Origin: Rhyacophila brunnea
Lineage: Eukaryota; Arthropoda; Insecta; Trichoptera; Rhyacophilidae
Direction: 5' to 3'
Assembly (NCBI GenBank): GCA_022495005.1
Contig: JAGYXB010000698.1
Location: 186,001-250,000 of the forward strand
Length of the DNA stretch: 64,000 nucleotides
The notes beneath the pieces were generated by a model. The model was not told the origin of the DNA and searched no databases. It saw only the letters and a program-made list of their open reading frames with translations. Below are positions 23,335 through 35,435 of the stretch, one piece after another. Within the stretch, counting starts at the first letter, position 1, and every line of letters starts with the position of its first letter. The position numbers and the translations under genes are program-made.

Positions 23335-23455
23335 GCTTTAGGTATTTTTGACTCTTTTGTGAATTGTTGAAGAACTACTGCTTTTTAACATTTCTGCATT
23401 ATTAAAATGTGGAACTTATAAATTTTAAATATTCTATAATCGAAATAATATAAAC
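23335..23455. repeat. Dispersed direct repeat, copy 2
   Basis: Match to 16560-16695. The mariner at 23587-24888 lies just downstream. Confidence 0.5.
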
Positions 23456-23586
23456 GCTATTCATCCATTATGGACTTGGCTGATTTTGAAATCTAGAGAC
23501 ACATATATCCAAAGCTATATTTTTTGTAAGAATTAATTTATTATTTTTATAATAATGTTATATTTCTCTATATCATTACGAAGGTA

Positions 23587-24888
23587 CGAGGTTGGGTCAA
23601 TAATTCCTTAGAAAAAAGCATTAAAACAGTTTTTATTTTTGTATTTTTTTTTTATTTCTCAACATAATCTCCTTGGAGCTCAATATACTTGGTAAGACGT
23701 TTCTCAATTTTTTTTAAACCGTCAGAAAAATAAGTTTTCGGAAGGTCCTCAAAATAAGCATTTTTCCGATCGATGACTTCTTCATTTGAAAAAAAACGTT
23801 GTCCACTTAGCCATTTTTTTAAGTTTGGGAAAAGGAAAAAGTCACTGGGGGCTAAATCTGGCGAATACGGTGGGTGGTCGACCAATTCGAACTTCAATTC
23901 TTCAATTTTAGCCATTGATCGTAAACATGTGTGAACACGGGCATTGTCCTGATGAAAGAGGATTTTTTTCCTGTTTAAATGAGGCCGTTTTTCTTCAATT
24001 TTGTTTTTTAGCTGGTCCAATAAAGATGCATAATAATCCCCTGTTATTGTTTTTCCTTTTTCCAAATAGTCAACGAAAATAATTTCACGTGCATCCCAAA
24101 ATACAGTAGCCATAACCTTACCAGCTGATTTTACGGTTTTCGCCTTCTTTGGACATGGTTTGCCTTCGCAATCCAATGCTTTGACTGTTCTTTCGTCTCG
24201 GGAGTATAGTGGTGTATCCATGTTTCATCCACAGTCACAAAGCGACGAAAAAATTCATCCGGATTGCGTTGCATGAGCGACAACAGGGCTTTAGAGGCCA
24301 CCACCCTATTGCGTTTATTGTCGACTGTGAGCAAACGCGGCACCCATCTTGCAGAAATATTTTTCATGCCCAATTTGTCATGTAAAATAGAAATGACGCT
24401 ACCTTTTGAGATCCCTGTAACCTCAATTATCTCACTCAACTTTAATCTTCGGTCACTTAACACCATATCGTGGATTTTATTGATCATTTCTGGTGTAGTC
24501 ACCTCTACAGGACGTCCTGAGCGTGGTTCATCCTTTGTTGATGTACGACCACGTTTAAATTCATTTAACCAGTTATAAATAGTTGCAAGTGAAGGAGCAG
24601 ATATGCCGTGAACTAAATCCAACTCATTTTTTATTTCCTTTGCTGTTAACCCTTTTATATTAAAATGTTTAATAACAGCTCTAAACTCAATTTTCTCCAT
24701 TTTCCATTTTTCCATTTTCCACAAGCAAATTTTTTTTTTAAATGTACGAGAAACACACAAAACCCGACCAATCTGATTGAAACTTCGCAGCATACTGAAT
24801 CGGTAGTGCCGCTGCATGAAAACAAACCGCTTACAGTACTAGTCGCGCCACCTGTCGGCTTTTCTAAGGACTTATTGACCCACCCTCG
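23587..24888 (-). mobile_element. Mariner transposon, full length (1302 bp)
   Basis: Terminal inverted repeats CGAGGTTGGGTCAATAA (left) and CGAGGGTGGGTCAATAA (right, inward), with two mismatches over 29 bases. TA flanks both ends (23585-23586, 24889-24890). Size, TA duplication and a single transposase gene are typical of mariner. The flanks show no further decay, so the insertion is fairly young. Confidence 0.93.
23652..24715 (-). pseudogene. Mariner transposase (SETMAR-like), one frameshift
   Basis: Cut-and-paste DNA transposase, with start ATG at 24700 or 24715. The N-terminal helix-turn-helix region runs from EFRAVIKHFNIKGLTAKEI to GRTSTKDEPRSGRPVEVTT. Catalytic triad: Asp in VDETWIHH, Asp in FHQDNARVH and Asp in SPDLAPSDFF, with 34 residues between the last two (DD34D). 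The frame changes near 24170-24160, between HWIAK and GKPCPKKAKTVKSAG, which looks like loss of one base. The rest is open to the stop at 23652. A single lesion implies recent inactivation or an assembly error. Confidence 0.9.
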
Positions 24889-24890
24889 TA

Positions 24891-27800
24891 TATTATGAAT
24901 AGAAAGAAGCGATTACAAAATACGAGTATGTTAAATATATAATTGATTTATTAGAGTATGTAAATAAGTCCCACAGTGGTGTATTATGAAAAATAATTCC
25001 TTAGACTTTTTATGAAATAATAAAAAATGTTGGACTAAATAAATGGCAATAAATATAGTATTATTATACCTAGCTTCCAAATGACAAGGCACTCCTTAGG
25101 AAAGAGGCAGTGTCGTTTATGCTCTATAGTTTCTATATAATATCCTTAGTAACGTATTCTAATCTATGATTCAAAATATATGGCACTCACAAAATGATGA
25201 GAGAAAGATCCTGAGCAGTGGCGTGCGGTCTATAAATAATTTAGACACGCTGAAGATTCCCTCGATATACAATGAGATTATGTATTTATTGTGATATTCT
25301 ATTGTGTAAATGCATTTCATAAGAATAAGTAAATTCAAAATTACATCCAGCGTATCTCGTTAAATCTAGCGTTTTCTGCACCATATACAGCTTAAAACTT
25401 CTCACAAAAAACTTAAACACCAGATTGGTTTCAAAATCAACATACTGGCATTCTATTATATAGTATATAATATGACCATTGAAATAAATTGTATGTAAAA
25501 TATTTAACTAATTACTATATTTCGTAACTGCAATAACGTGTACTTATAATCCTTATCTATTAGTAAGTTATAAAACAAAAAAAAATCTATTATTTGTTAA
25601 CTCTGCTAAAAACTATGAAAAATATTGTGATTAGTTTTTTTTAATGCTAGTTTTAATGCTACTTTTTTGACTTTGTGAAAATGAAGATTTTTTCCTGCTT
25701 TATCTGGAAAATTTTGTGAATGGCAGTTGACAACGAGCTTCACTTACATCGCGTACGTTTTCTAAACATATCGTTACCTACGAAATCAATTTGTTAAAAG
25801 ATTTAAAAAGGGGTCTCGAAACAGTTCATACCATTTTGTTTAGACATGCAGTATTACTCACTAATTGAGTATAAAATATAGCCCAATGTATAAAGATGGC
25901 CGCGCGGCTTAAGCGTCGACCTATAACGTCGTGGGTTCCAGAAAATCACTCTAAATCCCTAAAACAGCCACTGCATACATATATACCTACTCATTGTTAT
26001 TGAGTTAAGATACTATATTATTAAGATGGTGTAACCCCAAACTTGTAATTTTAAAATATCAATCGAATACAATGATAATTTTGTAGGATTCGTATAACAA
26101 AAAAAAAAATCAACCGTGACTTTCAATAATTTTGATGACACAATAAAACTCATCCTAACATGAAAATTCTCAGGAAATAATTACCGCAAGTATGTCACCA
26201 TCCAGAAAACATTATTGAAAAATAACAGGGAAAATTTTCTACCGGATCCGGACGTCAAAGTTTAAAGTTTTGGGTTAAACACAATACAAATAAATCAGAA
26301 TACTTCTATAAAATTCTGTAGGTACATACCTAGATTTAATGCGTTAACCGCAATATAGAATCTTCTGTTCAGTATTATACGGTCATAAGTGACACGAGTA
26401 CACTGCTCTTGATAATGCATAGTATCATGTTAATTATTGTGTGCAAGTCACATTGTCGCGTGGCAATGCATAGGCTTTATACATAATCATAAGTGCAAAT
26501 TAAATGTTGAAGTCAACAATATTGTGAGTTCATTCAATTTAACTCATATAAACTAACAAATATACCAGCGATATTCAAACTGAGTTTCGCATATCAATGG
26601 GTGCCGCAAAACAGTTTTTGAGCGACATACCTAATACACGAAGTATATTTTTTAATTTGAGAAGAAATTGATTTTTTTAAATCGTGATTTTTTAAAATGA
26701 GAAATATTATTATCAATGCGTGAGTAGTATTGTATTAAACTTAACTTATGTACGCAAAGTAAAAAAAATCTATTATTCCGATAAACATAGTTGCAAACTG
26801 TATAAATAGTATCGTTTTTCATTTAAGTAAATATGCCATAGCACTCCAATATAGGAAGATACTAAGTATATAGTATATAAGGAGGCCGGGGTAGATGCCA
26901 AATGGGATAATTCGCCAAAATTCACTTAATGTCTTCACCAGTCACTAGATGTTGTTGAAGTATTCGTTTTTGGTACCTCTCTTTACTCACAAAATGCATT
27001 TAATAAGAGATTAGGGTGTCAAATTTGACACTAAAATTGTGGCATACTTAGTTCATTTGAGGTTTAGGATGATTTAGCGCCGTGCCAAATAGGCCACGCA
27101 ATCAAATAACATTTGAAAATAAATAGACGTTCGTGAATTATAGGTACTTTTAAAATATATATTTAATATTATTATTTATATTTAAATTATTATATTTATA
27201 TTTAATACTTATTGAGAACTTAAATATGCACACGTAAACAATGATTTAATTGTGCATATGTTTAAGTTTCAACGAGAAGAGAGTTCTCGCATTTTTATAT
27301 AAAGCGTCAGGCATGATAATTATTCTCAATCCGCAATAAAAAACAATATGTTAAAAGCAAAATGAATTAAAACTACTAATTATTAGATATAAACTGATTA
27401 AAATTTGTCTACTTTCTGTATAAAATCGTAACGAAGGTTTATTTATTTCATTCGACAGTACAGCGCCCAATTGTTTTGGCTTCGAGTTGTCCAATTCCCT
27501 TTATTTGTTATACGGTTATGGTTTCATATAAAAATATATACAGTTGATTTGATATACCAGCATTATTTTATTTCTGCATTTATCACCCTCACCATAAAAG
27601 TTAAGGAAATACCATTCTGAATATTTGTTTTAATATATCGTTATTATTGTTTGTTCGTTAGTGTTTTGTTCGTGATTGCTATTAGTGGAAAAAATATTTT
27701 TTTAAATATTGTTTTTTTGCAGGTAAATATTATATCAAAGGTAATAATTTGATAAAATATTCCCAGCAGTTTATTGGAGATCATATTGTGTCAGGTGTCA

Positions 27801-28128
27801 ATATCCTTACATATTATTATCTCATGCACAAGTCATAAAATTATTTCTTACCTAATTCATTATTTTAGTATATGGCAGCTTCCACCGAGAAATTGGGAAA
27901 AACTCCATATTTTTTTCATATAATGATCCGAATTATTATTATACTTAAAAAGTTAATTTTACAATAAGAAATATTTTTTCTTGTGTATAAAAGTGTCATC
28001 CCTACTTAATCCAACACCAAATTAATCAGTAACCAATGTTAAAGTAAAAATAATAACGCGAAACAATCTATTTTAGTACCATCAAATTAAGGCAACTGTA
28101 TTATGTCTAGTCTAGTAGGTAAGTATCA
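24891..28128. other. Gene-free AT-rich stretch
   Basis: Apart from repeat R2, a hAT left end at 25216 and a tRNA-like head at 25894, nothing was recognised. Confidence 0.5.
25343..25745 (+). repeat. Dispersed repeat R2, copy 1
   Basis: Shares ACATCCAGC..TCTAGC, CAGCTTAAAACTTCTC, GAAAATTTTGTGAATGGCAG and GTTGACAA with 41778-42200 and partly with 57005-57365, all in the same orientation. It is AT-rich, non-coding and of unknown type. Confidence 0.55.
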
Positions 28129-28136
28129 ACCTAGGA

Positions 28137-28861
28137 CAGGGATGGCAAGCCTATAGCACGCGAGATGATTTTGCATGGCACGCGAATGTTTCATTTTGAA
28201 TGAAAAGAAAATAAATTAAGTACTAATTATTTTTATGTATTATATTTATTTAAAAAGGTTTTTTTTTTAAAAAGTTTTACATATAAAATAAAATATAATA
28301 TACTTACTTAAGTACCTACTTTCTTATATAATATTAAAAAATAATGACGACATAGCCATGTGTGTTTTTTTCGGTTTTTCATGCTATGTTTACCAATCGA
28401 TGTGCATCGATATACAATTGTATAGGTCGGTCCTTTGGATCGGGCAATTAAAAATAACAATATTTAATCAACAAACATTATGAAATTAATTATCGGCAGT
28501 CATTCAAATATAATAACTGCTTATTATTTTGACTCAAATATAATCTCTAAAATTGGAAAACCGTTCAGTGATGGAGAATAATATAATATGAATGAAGAGT
28601 GATTCAAATGCTTCCACGATCTCATTGAGAATTTTGAAAACAAGACAATCAAAGAATAAAAGATATGCCTTCGGCTAGAAATACGGCGGAAGATTGAATA
28701 TCAAGAATTCCATTGTAATTTTTAAACTTTTTTTAATGGAAATCTTAAAAACTACTTTTTTAGAAAACTTCGCCAAGAAAAACTGCTTGGCACGTCAGAC
28801 AGTCGAAAAATATTATTTGGGAAATTTCGGCACGCGATCGTAAAAAGGTTCACCATCCCTG
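28137..28861 (+). mobile_element. hAT derivative, 8-bp duplication, with a transposase N-terminal remnant
   Basis: Starts CAGGGATGGCAAGCC, and the right end reads inward CAGGGATGGTGAACC. Flanks are ACCTAGGA (28129-28136) and ACCTAGGG (28862-28869). Around 28550-28640 the + strand resembles the KIGKPFSDGE and FENKTIKE blocks of BED-type hAT transposases, with stops. Size 725 bp. Confidence 0.8.
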
Positions 28862-29315
28862 ACCTAGGGGATCTACCTCAGTGACTTAGAGGAAATATTA
28901 GGTGTAAATATCATGAAACCCCCTACACTTTAAAAAAAAATGTATTCAAAATCAACGTTGAGACCTTTCTGCTTTAGCTTTTTCTTTAAATTTCAGCATT
29001 CATGCGTTTATTTTTAATCTATATTTTTTGTGAACGATATAAATACCCTACTATCGGACTGAGATTTGGGACCCCTTGTCCAGTTGGGCCTCGTTTGCGA
29101 TTTGGTAGTCCCTACCTACCTATGGTAAATACCAACGTAATTCATACATTTTTTTTACTTAGATTGATAAAAATTCGAAGGTCCATGGTAGAAGTGACAA
29201 GCATCTTTAAAAATATAAGGTGGAATAAATGTGGAAGTCAATACCATTTGTTAGATTTTGATAACCCTGCACTCCCTTTCCGCTTTAAAAAATTAACAAT
29301 ATTTTTTAATAAACC

Positions 29316-29523
29316 ATTTCTTTTATTCAACGAATAATTTACAAGATTTAAGAATGCTCCATTCTATTCTCATTATTGAACGTACATAATTCTGAAAACA
29401 CTCATGAGAAAATGTAGCCAATAGAAAAAATCTTTTTCGAAAAAAGTAAGACACCCGGCAGGAATCGAATCTGTGTCTCTTGGGTATCGCGCCCTGTACA
29501 TTACCACTATGCTACAACTGCCA
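29316..29523 (-). repeat. tRNA-derived SINE, near full length
   Basis: Minus strand: tRNA-like head with D arm GTAGCATAGTGGTAATG and T arm with B box GATTCGATTCC, linker TTTTTTCGAAAAAGATTTTTT, then a body ending ATTATTCGTTGAATAAAAG. Linker and body match the 1495-1690 copy, but the tRNA heads differ clearly. Confidence 0.6.
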
Positions 29524-29769
29524 TGCTTAATTACGACAAATTTTAACTATTGGCCTTTTTAATACCTGCTCATAAGTGCTCTACAAATTGAGTTAGGTAC
29601 GTCTTAGTTTTTTCGAAAAATATTTCAGAATAAAATTATGTATGTTCAAATCTACATTTTTTTTCGAAATAGATCCTCAAAAAAATTTTCTGTATGCGCG
29701 CCTAATAAAGAAACTGCACTTCTTTTCTATGATTTTATATTTCTCTATGGCAGCGACTTCTGAATCACA

Positions 29770-29824
29770 TTATCCAGTCATCACCGCACCAACAACCCGT
29801 GCCACGCCGGGTATTCGTAGCTAG
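29770..29824 (+). mobile_element. Helitron 3' terminus
   Basis: CCCGTGCCACGCCGGG forms a hairpin just before GTATTCGTAGCTAG and a following T, the Helitron 3' end pattern. The 5' end was not found, so the element may be truncated. It borders the CpG-retaining block at 29880. Confidence 0.5.
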
Positions 29825-29879
29825 TTTATAATAAATAATAAAATTATTAATAATGACCGTGTACACAAAAACAAGGTAA

Positions 29880-30287
29880 ACAGATTCGAACCTTGGCTCG
29901 GCTAGTCGCGGTCTCACAGTGTTAGCAGCATTGAGACGTATCAACCGGAAATTTTGTACCGAGCAGTCAATCCGAGTCGAAGAAGCGACGTTTAAACATG
30001 TTATTCAAATTGCCGCAACTCTTGACATTTAGTGTTATTTCGTAAAACTGTCGGCCAAGTTCATTAGTGGACGAACTTACAATACATACCAACGTGATAA
30101 CAGCTCATTCTGCCCGCCTTCGCGAGCTAAAACAATGTTGTGAAGTGAATAACAATTTGTGATTCCATATTATTATTGTGATACGGTGTAAAATAATTCG
30201 AATATTTTATCAAGTTAAGTGCAACACTCAACGTATTTTTTAACACACCACTAACTACAAAAAAACAAACGAAAATAATATAAAGGT
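29880..30287 (+). promoter_or_regulatory. Tentative promoter or 5' non-coding exon, possibly of serpin 2
   Basis: Serpin 2 must have an upstream non-coding exon, because its first coding exon starts at an AG acceptor only 7 bases before the ATG. This block differs from its surroundings: it is complex, retains many CpGs (around 29960-29990 and 30115-30130), lacks recognisable transposon sequence apart from a tRNA B-box-like GATTCGAACC near 29883, and ends in AATATAAAG|GTGTGTATAA, a plausible donor site. The link to serpin 2, 22 kb away, is inference only. It could equally belong to another transcript or be old repeat DNA. Confidence 0.25.
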
Positions 30288-31578
30288 GTGTATAATTTAT
30301 TTATATATAACAATTATAATACAATTATCTTATTGTTAATGTGTTTTCTATTGATATTAGTTTCATTCGCTGCAACGATAGACTATGTTTGTTTTATTAT
30401 TTTTGCATCGTCATCAGTATAGTGTCGCCTGTGATCACACTATGTTAACGTCTATATTCTGATAACTTGATGAGGATAATTTTTTTTAAAACACAGTCGA
30501 ACCTATTAGTAATGAAACGTAAAAATCAGAGTGTGCAAATCTTTCTTACAAACCTACTACGTAATATTAGTATGGAAAACATACAACGTAAAAGTCAATA
30601 CCAATTCGATTGTAATATACGTTAAGAATATCATAAAAAATCATTTATTTCGGATTGTTTTTTTAAATATCACTACGTACATACCTACTTATTCAATTAT
30701 ATTTTTTCTGACTGAATAATTATCTCAGAATATAATAAAATACGATAAACAATAATACATTAACTTACTTACGCATAAATTACGTTTTAATTAAAAGAAG
30801 AAAAAAAGGTTATTTTTTTATCAAGACGTATGTACCAAACATACCTGTTGACAATTAATACCGAATAGGTCAGAATAATATTTTTTTTTCAAATACAACT
30901 AAAATATAAAATATACTTAATATCCTACTGGCGATTAACATAGCATCACCCTTCTCCTTTATAAATTAAATCAAAAGGTCGTTGTTACATGTAACTGTTT
31001 GTCTCTGGTTTCCTTGGTACTGCATACCTATATTATTATAATTAAGTATGCATTTTACTCAATTAATACGATAACAATCTATGTGCAACTACCATGTTTG
31101 CATCATTTAACTATTTAATCAAGAGCATATTATAATGATAATATGCACATTTTATTTATATGCATAATATTTCAGTACAAGTTTTTATGTTGGTGGTCAG
31201 TCAATCTCAATTAATAAACGGGTATTTCCATAAAACACAGCATCAGTTGTACGAAGGATAACCACAGTTATTATGATAGAAACAGGTTTTTTTAAATGCT
31301 AATACATGCCCATAAGTAAATATTATAAGCTGGTTGGTACAAAACTGACTATTATTCTATTTCATACACGACACAATGCATTTTATTACGTATATTGTTA
31401 ACTAACAATCACTTACAGATTCATCCGCGTGAAATACAGAAAGGCAGGCGTTCACCTGTACGTGCCTTGCATCATCTAATATTGTTGCAAGCGCGTTCTT
31501 TTCAAAAAGTTTCTTTTGAGATATCGAAAATCGAGATGAAAGTCATATAATTTAGTACTAAACTAAATAATCTATAGG
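30288..31578. other. Gene-free AT-rich stretch
   Basis: Nothing recognised. Confidence 0.55.
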
Positions 31579-31586
31579 CTGTATAA

Positions 31587-31866
31587 CAGTTGCGTGCGGT
31601 GAATTTTTTTTAGAAATACCGTTAAAAATAGATACCAATATTCATACTATTTGCTACATATTATCTGCTTAGAGATTTGTCACAGATATGAAAGAGTCTG
31701 ATATTTGGGCATAGGGAAAGTATAAGTTTTCGCCACTTCTCTCAGATCTCATCGCTAACCCTTGTGCCTCCCCCCAGGGACTAATGAGTAAGGACATATT
31801 ACTAGATTGATTAATTCTGTGGATGCGGTATAGGTACATATAGCATCAATGAACCGCACGCCACTG
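31587..31866. mobile_element. hAT-type MITE with CAGTGGCGTGCGGT-like ends
   Basis: Left CAGTTGCGTGCGGTG, right inward CAGTGGCGTGCGGTT. Flanks are CTGTATAA (31579-31586) and CTGTGTAA (31867-31874), 7 of 8. A lone left end of the same type (CAGTGGCGTGCGGTC) is at 25216. Confidence 0.8.
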
Positions 31867-32169
31867 CTGTGTAAGTTTCATCAATATTCGTCGAGTAGTT
31901 TTTGAGTTGTTACCAGATAAACGGAGAGACCGACTGTTAGCAAATTGTATTATTAATATAGGTATTTTATATAAATTTACTCAATGAAACTCTATAAGTT
32001 TATTTAAATAAAATAATATCAAAATTAATTTATAAAGTGTACGACGTAATTACGAGTTTAATTTATTCTGTATTCTAAAAGCCACGAAAACATTTAATTT
32101 CGGTTATTATTTATGGAATTTTAAAGATACCAGTCAGCACGAAATTGATTTTTTGAATATAATTAGAAA

Positions 32170-32680
32170 TATAAAAGTAATTGCTGACCCACAAACGACC
32201 TTCGTCAATGGTACTCAAATCAAACGTATCAACAACTACGTCTATCTACAACAAAAATGTATATTGGTGGAAGTATATATGATGACCTGAATATTATGAT
32301 CCTAAAAATTGACCTTCCATTGTGTTTAAAGCATACAATGTTACCGATGTGTAGGTATTACCAAAGCTCATAATATAAGCAATGTGGAATTGGAAATTGG
32401 ATGTTGGGCGAGACTATAAAATTAACCAATGGATAAGGAGTCAGACGAGAGTATGTGATGTGATAAAAATTATTTAGCTGATAAAATGGCAAAAGGTCAG
32501 TGAGTGGACAACCACTGGATAAATTTAAGGTAATCATGACATTAACCATGACAGGAGGCATTAACCGACCACAGGGCCGCTCTAAAACCCACTGGATCGA
32601 CGCATCCAATAAGTTCAGGGGATGAAAGTGATGACCTACGTCAGGCATTCATCAAGCAGTAGATTGACTCCAGTTAACTA
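32170..32680 (+). pseudogene. LINE reverse-transcriptase C-terminal relic
   Basis: In shifting frames the + strand gives NGTQIKRINNYVYL near 32210, IRSQTRVCDVIKII near 32430 and GRSKTHWIDASNKF near 32575. They line up with NGTQLEQVKSYIYLG, IRKQTRVCDVIELI and GRPRGRWIDEMIKF in the better copy at 37711-38815. Heavily decayed. Confidence 0.6.
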
Positions 32681-33476
32681 CGATGATGTTATCAAGAAAT
32701 AATAAGAATACCACTAGTTCTGACTTGTATAAATACATAAAGCAAAATTCGTGCTTTGGAATATCTTTATTTTATCTGACTATAAATAATATGTACATAA
32801 TTATTTATTAGACTAATCGAAGATAACGACAAAAGAAACATGATTAATCGAGCGTATTACGAAGCCCTACGTTTGGGTGTGAAGCATCAATAGTTGTTTA
32901 TGCCTGGGAATGTTTCAGGACCAAATACTCAAGATTGAGGTCAACACGCCCGTAGTGTGATTTGACTGAAATAAAAGTAAAATTAAAATAAATATTAAAT
33001 ATAATACAATACAAAGCTAATTCAAAACTGACGTACATTCTATCTAGCTTAAGAGATTTTCACGTCCACAAAAACACGACGCATTTTTTTATAAATGCAA
33101 TAAAATTGACCACTGTGGCGATCAGATCGGATGACGAATAGAACCCATTTGATAATCTTTTCGGGATATTTCCAGAAAATTTTATTTACATCCTACATTT
33201 TTCCGTCACATGGAAATTTTGGTTGGGTAACAAGTCGAAGCTCATAGAGATTGGCAGCGAATTTACTGTGAAAAAGGAAAAATAGACTGGTGTAGTAGTC
33301 AGTCTCCAATTACCATTAAACATTATGGAAAAACAAATGTGTGTGCCTGCTTTTGTTTAATGCATCCTACTATTGCTGCCAGGTCTAAAGCTGCATCCAG
33401 CGTCATTAGACGAATTGTCCAGAGACAGCGGCAATTGGATAAAAAGATAGTACAATGTTTAGCTTTATCACCTTAT

Positions 33477-33610
33477 TATTATTATTATTAGTCAAGGTTA
33501 GAAGACTGCACATTCCGTATCATGTGCAATGTATGAATGATTGTGAATTGGTAAAGGAAGGAAGGAATCGTTGGAACAAGTCACGTCCCAGACTGTAGCT
33601 GTTCTAATGA
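33477..33610 (+). repeat. Probable LINE 3' end
   Basis: A short stretch reading GRNRWNKSRPRL before a stop and a TGATGATGATGAT tail, like the tails of the other LINE fragments in this window. Weak on its own. Confidence 0.3.
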
Positions 33611-34611
33611 TGATGATGATTTGATAATTTCAATTGAATTTCAACATATTTACATTCTAAATACGTTTATATTATTATGTTATCAATTTCTGATTATAGA
33701 AACCACATGTAAATTAGAATCTTTTATCGTAGGTGCAGTTTTACTTGTGGTTAAAAAGATTTATTAATATAAATAAATACCAATTATATAATAAAACAAT
33801 AATAACTTTTATCTAAAAACTAGAGTTCCACTACGAGAACGTCAGTTCAATTAATAAATAAAACATTTAATGTTTTGTTAGACAATATTGAAAATATAAA
33901 ATAATGATCGCTATATTTATTCATAAAATCATATTTGCTTAGTAGCAAAAATACTTAAATTTGTATATACTTACTTACCTACTTTTTTATAAATGTTATG
34001 AGTATTTTTTTAAATTTTATTAATCGGTTTTATCTATTGGCTACAATATTTTTATTATTACCTTGATGATTCTAATGATATTCAATCAGCTTTCTTTTTA
34101 TTTTTTTCTGTTTTATAGGAAAATTGGTAATGATAGATAGATAGTATGGAATATGGATAACAATATGATTACATTGATTACAGACAGAATTAACATGCAC
34201 ACTAATAACAAATAATAACACAAGTAAAACTAAAACCACTGAGTGACACTGTATAATTAGTACATAAAATTCTAATCAGTTTTTTTATATCTACCTAAAA
34301 TCAACAAACGATAAACACCAAGACAAAATGTGAATAATTGGCAATAGCATAAAACTAAATTACACTAATTTTAAACAAATCAGGAAAAACTACGTGGTAT
34401 ATTTCAGTATAATATGTAAAAACCAAATATCTATCATTAGAAAAAATGACAATAGAAAGGAAAATATAGATATGAAGTTACATTATATTGTCTACGTACC
34501 ATATTATTAGTTTACCAGTATGTAGGCGTATTTGTCACACTAAATGATCTGTTATATAAATTTCAAAGTCTATTTCTTTGCATTTGGAGTAGGTATTGAC
34601 ATAGGTAAATC

Positions 34612-34743
34612 AGTATATAGTAGCACCATTGACACGCAAAAAACGGCTTGTAGCTGTAGTGATATTTTTCACTAGTATTTAAATAGGCATTGCAGAAAAC
34701 GATTTCAATACACCCGCGAATTGCATATGATGCTACTGTATAC
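34612..34743. mobile_element. Short possible MITE
   Basis: GTATATAGTAGCACCAT at the left and, inward from the right, GTATACAGTAGCATCAT, 14 of 17 identical. About 130 bp, with no clear target duplication. Confidence 0.35.
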
Positions 34744-35014
34744 AGATTTATCTATACGTTTATGGAACACAGTCATATACCGACCTCTATTTCTTATCAG
34801 GATGCAGCGTACGGCGAGTTCAGGGATCATTTATCATAACGTCTTGCGATTTTTATTTAAGAATATATGACGTGTACAATTAAAATGAAATCCATTTGAT
34901 ATTTACTGACTGAGAGTTAAAATCTGAGTGACGTAGTCCAAGTAACTGACCCAAATGATGAATGTTCCTAGTTCCCGGCGCTTCGTAAAATAACACGGAA
35001 TGGTGTTTAAGAGC

Positions 35015-35435
35015 CGAGCCACACCGGGCGACTCTGGTCTCGAGACCAGTCGCCGAGACCAGACCGATGCATACAGTTATATGGAGCATGCCACACCTGG
35101 TCGCCCAGTAGTCGCGCAAGCAATAAAGTCGGGCGACCAGTAAAATCTCGTTCGTGCGCTCGGTCTGGTCTCCCGGTCTCTCTGGTCTCTCTGGTCGGGA
35201 GATCGGTAGCGATGTATGAAAACATATAACTATGTATTGAGCGCTGCCACACTAGGCGACCAGTCGCCGGCAGCCACGCCGCGGATAGAACGTATGTTTG
35301 CAAACTTGCGTGTACATTAATTATTATTATTATTATTGGCTGCCTCTCTGGTCGCCGGCAAGTCGCCCGAGTAAATCGCCCGAAGAGACCAGTTGCGCGA
35401 CTGGTCTCGAGACCAGAGTCGCCCGGTGTGGCTCG
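35015..35435. mobile_element. GC-rich MITE with many GACCAG motifs
   Basis: Inverted ends CGAGCCACACCGGGCGACTC, identical over at least 30 bases on both sides, then a CTGGTCTCGAGACCAG palindrome. GACCAG or CTGGTC occurs more than ten times in about 420 bp. Open frames here are by-products of the high GC. No target duplication was found. Confidence 0.8.

Noticed and set aside
26875..27110. Possible MITE with GCCAAATGGG and inverted GCCAAATAGG
   Set aside because: The inverted match is only about ten bases and has no flanking duplication.
29002..29337. A 111-codon + strand frame
   Set aside because: No domain recognised, and its end overlaps the SINE tail at 29316; likely chance.
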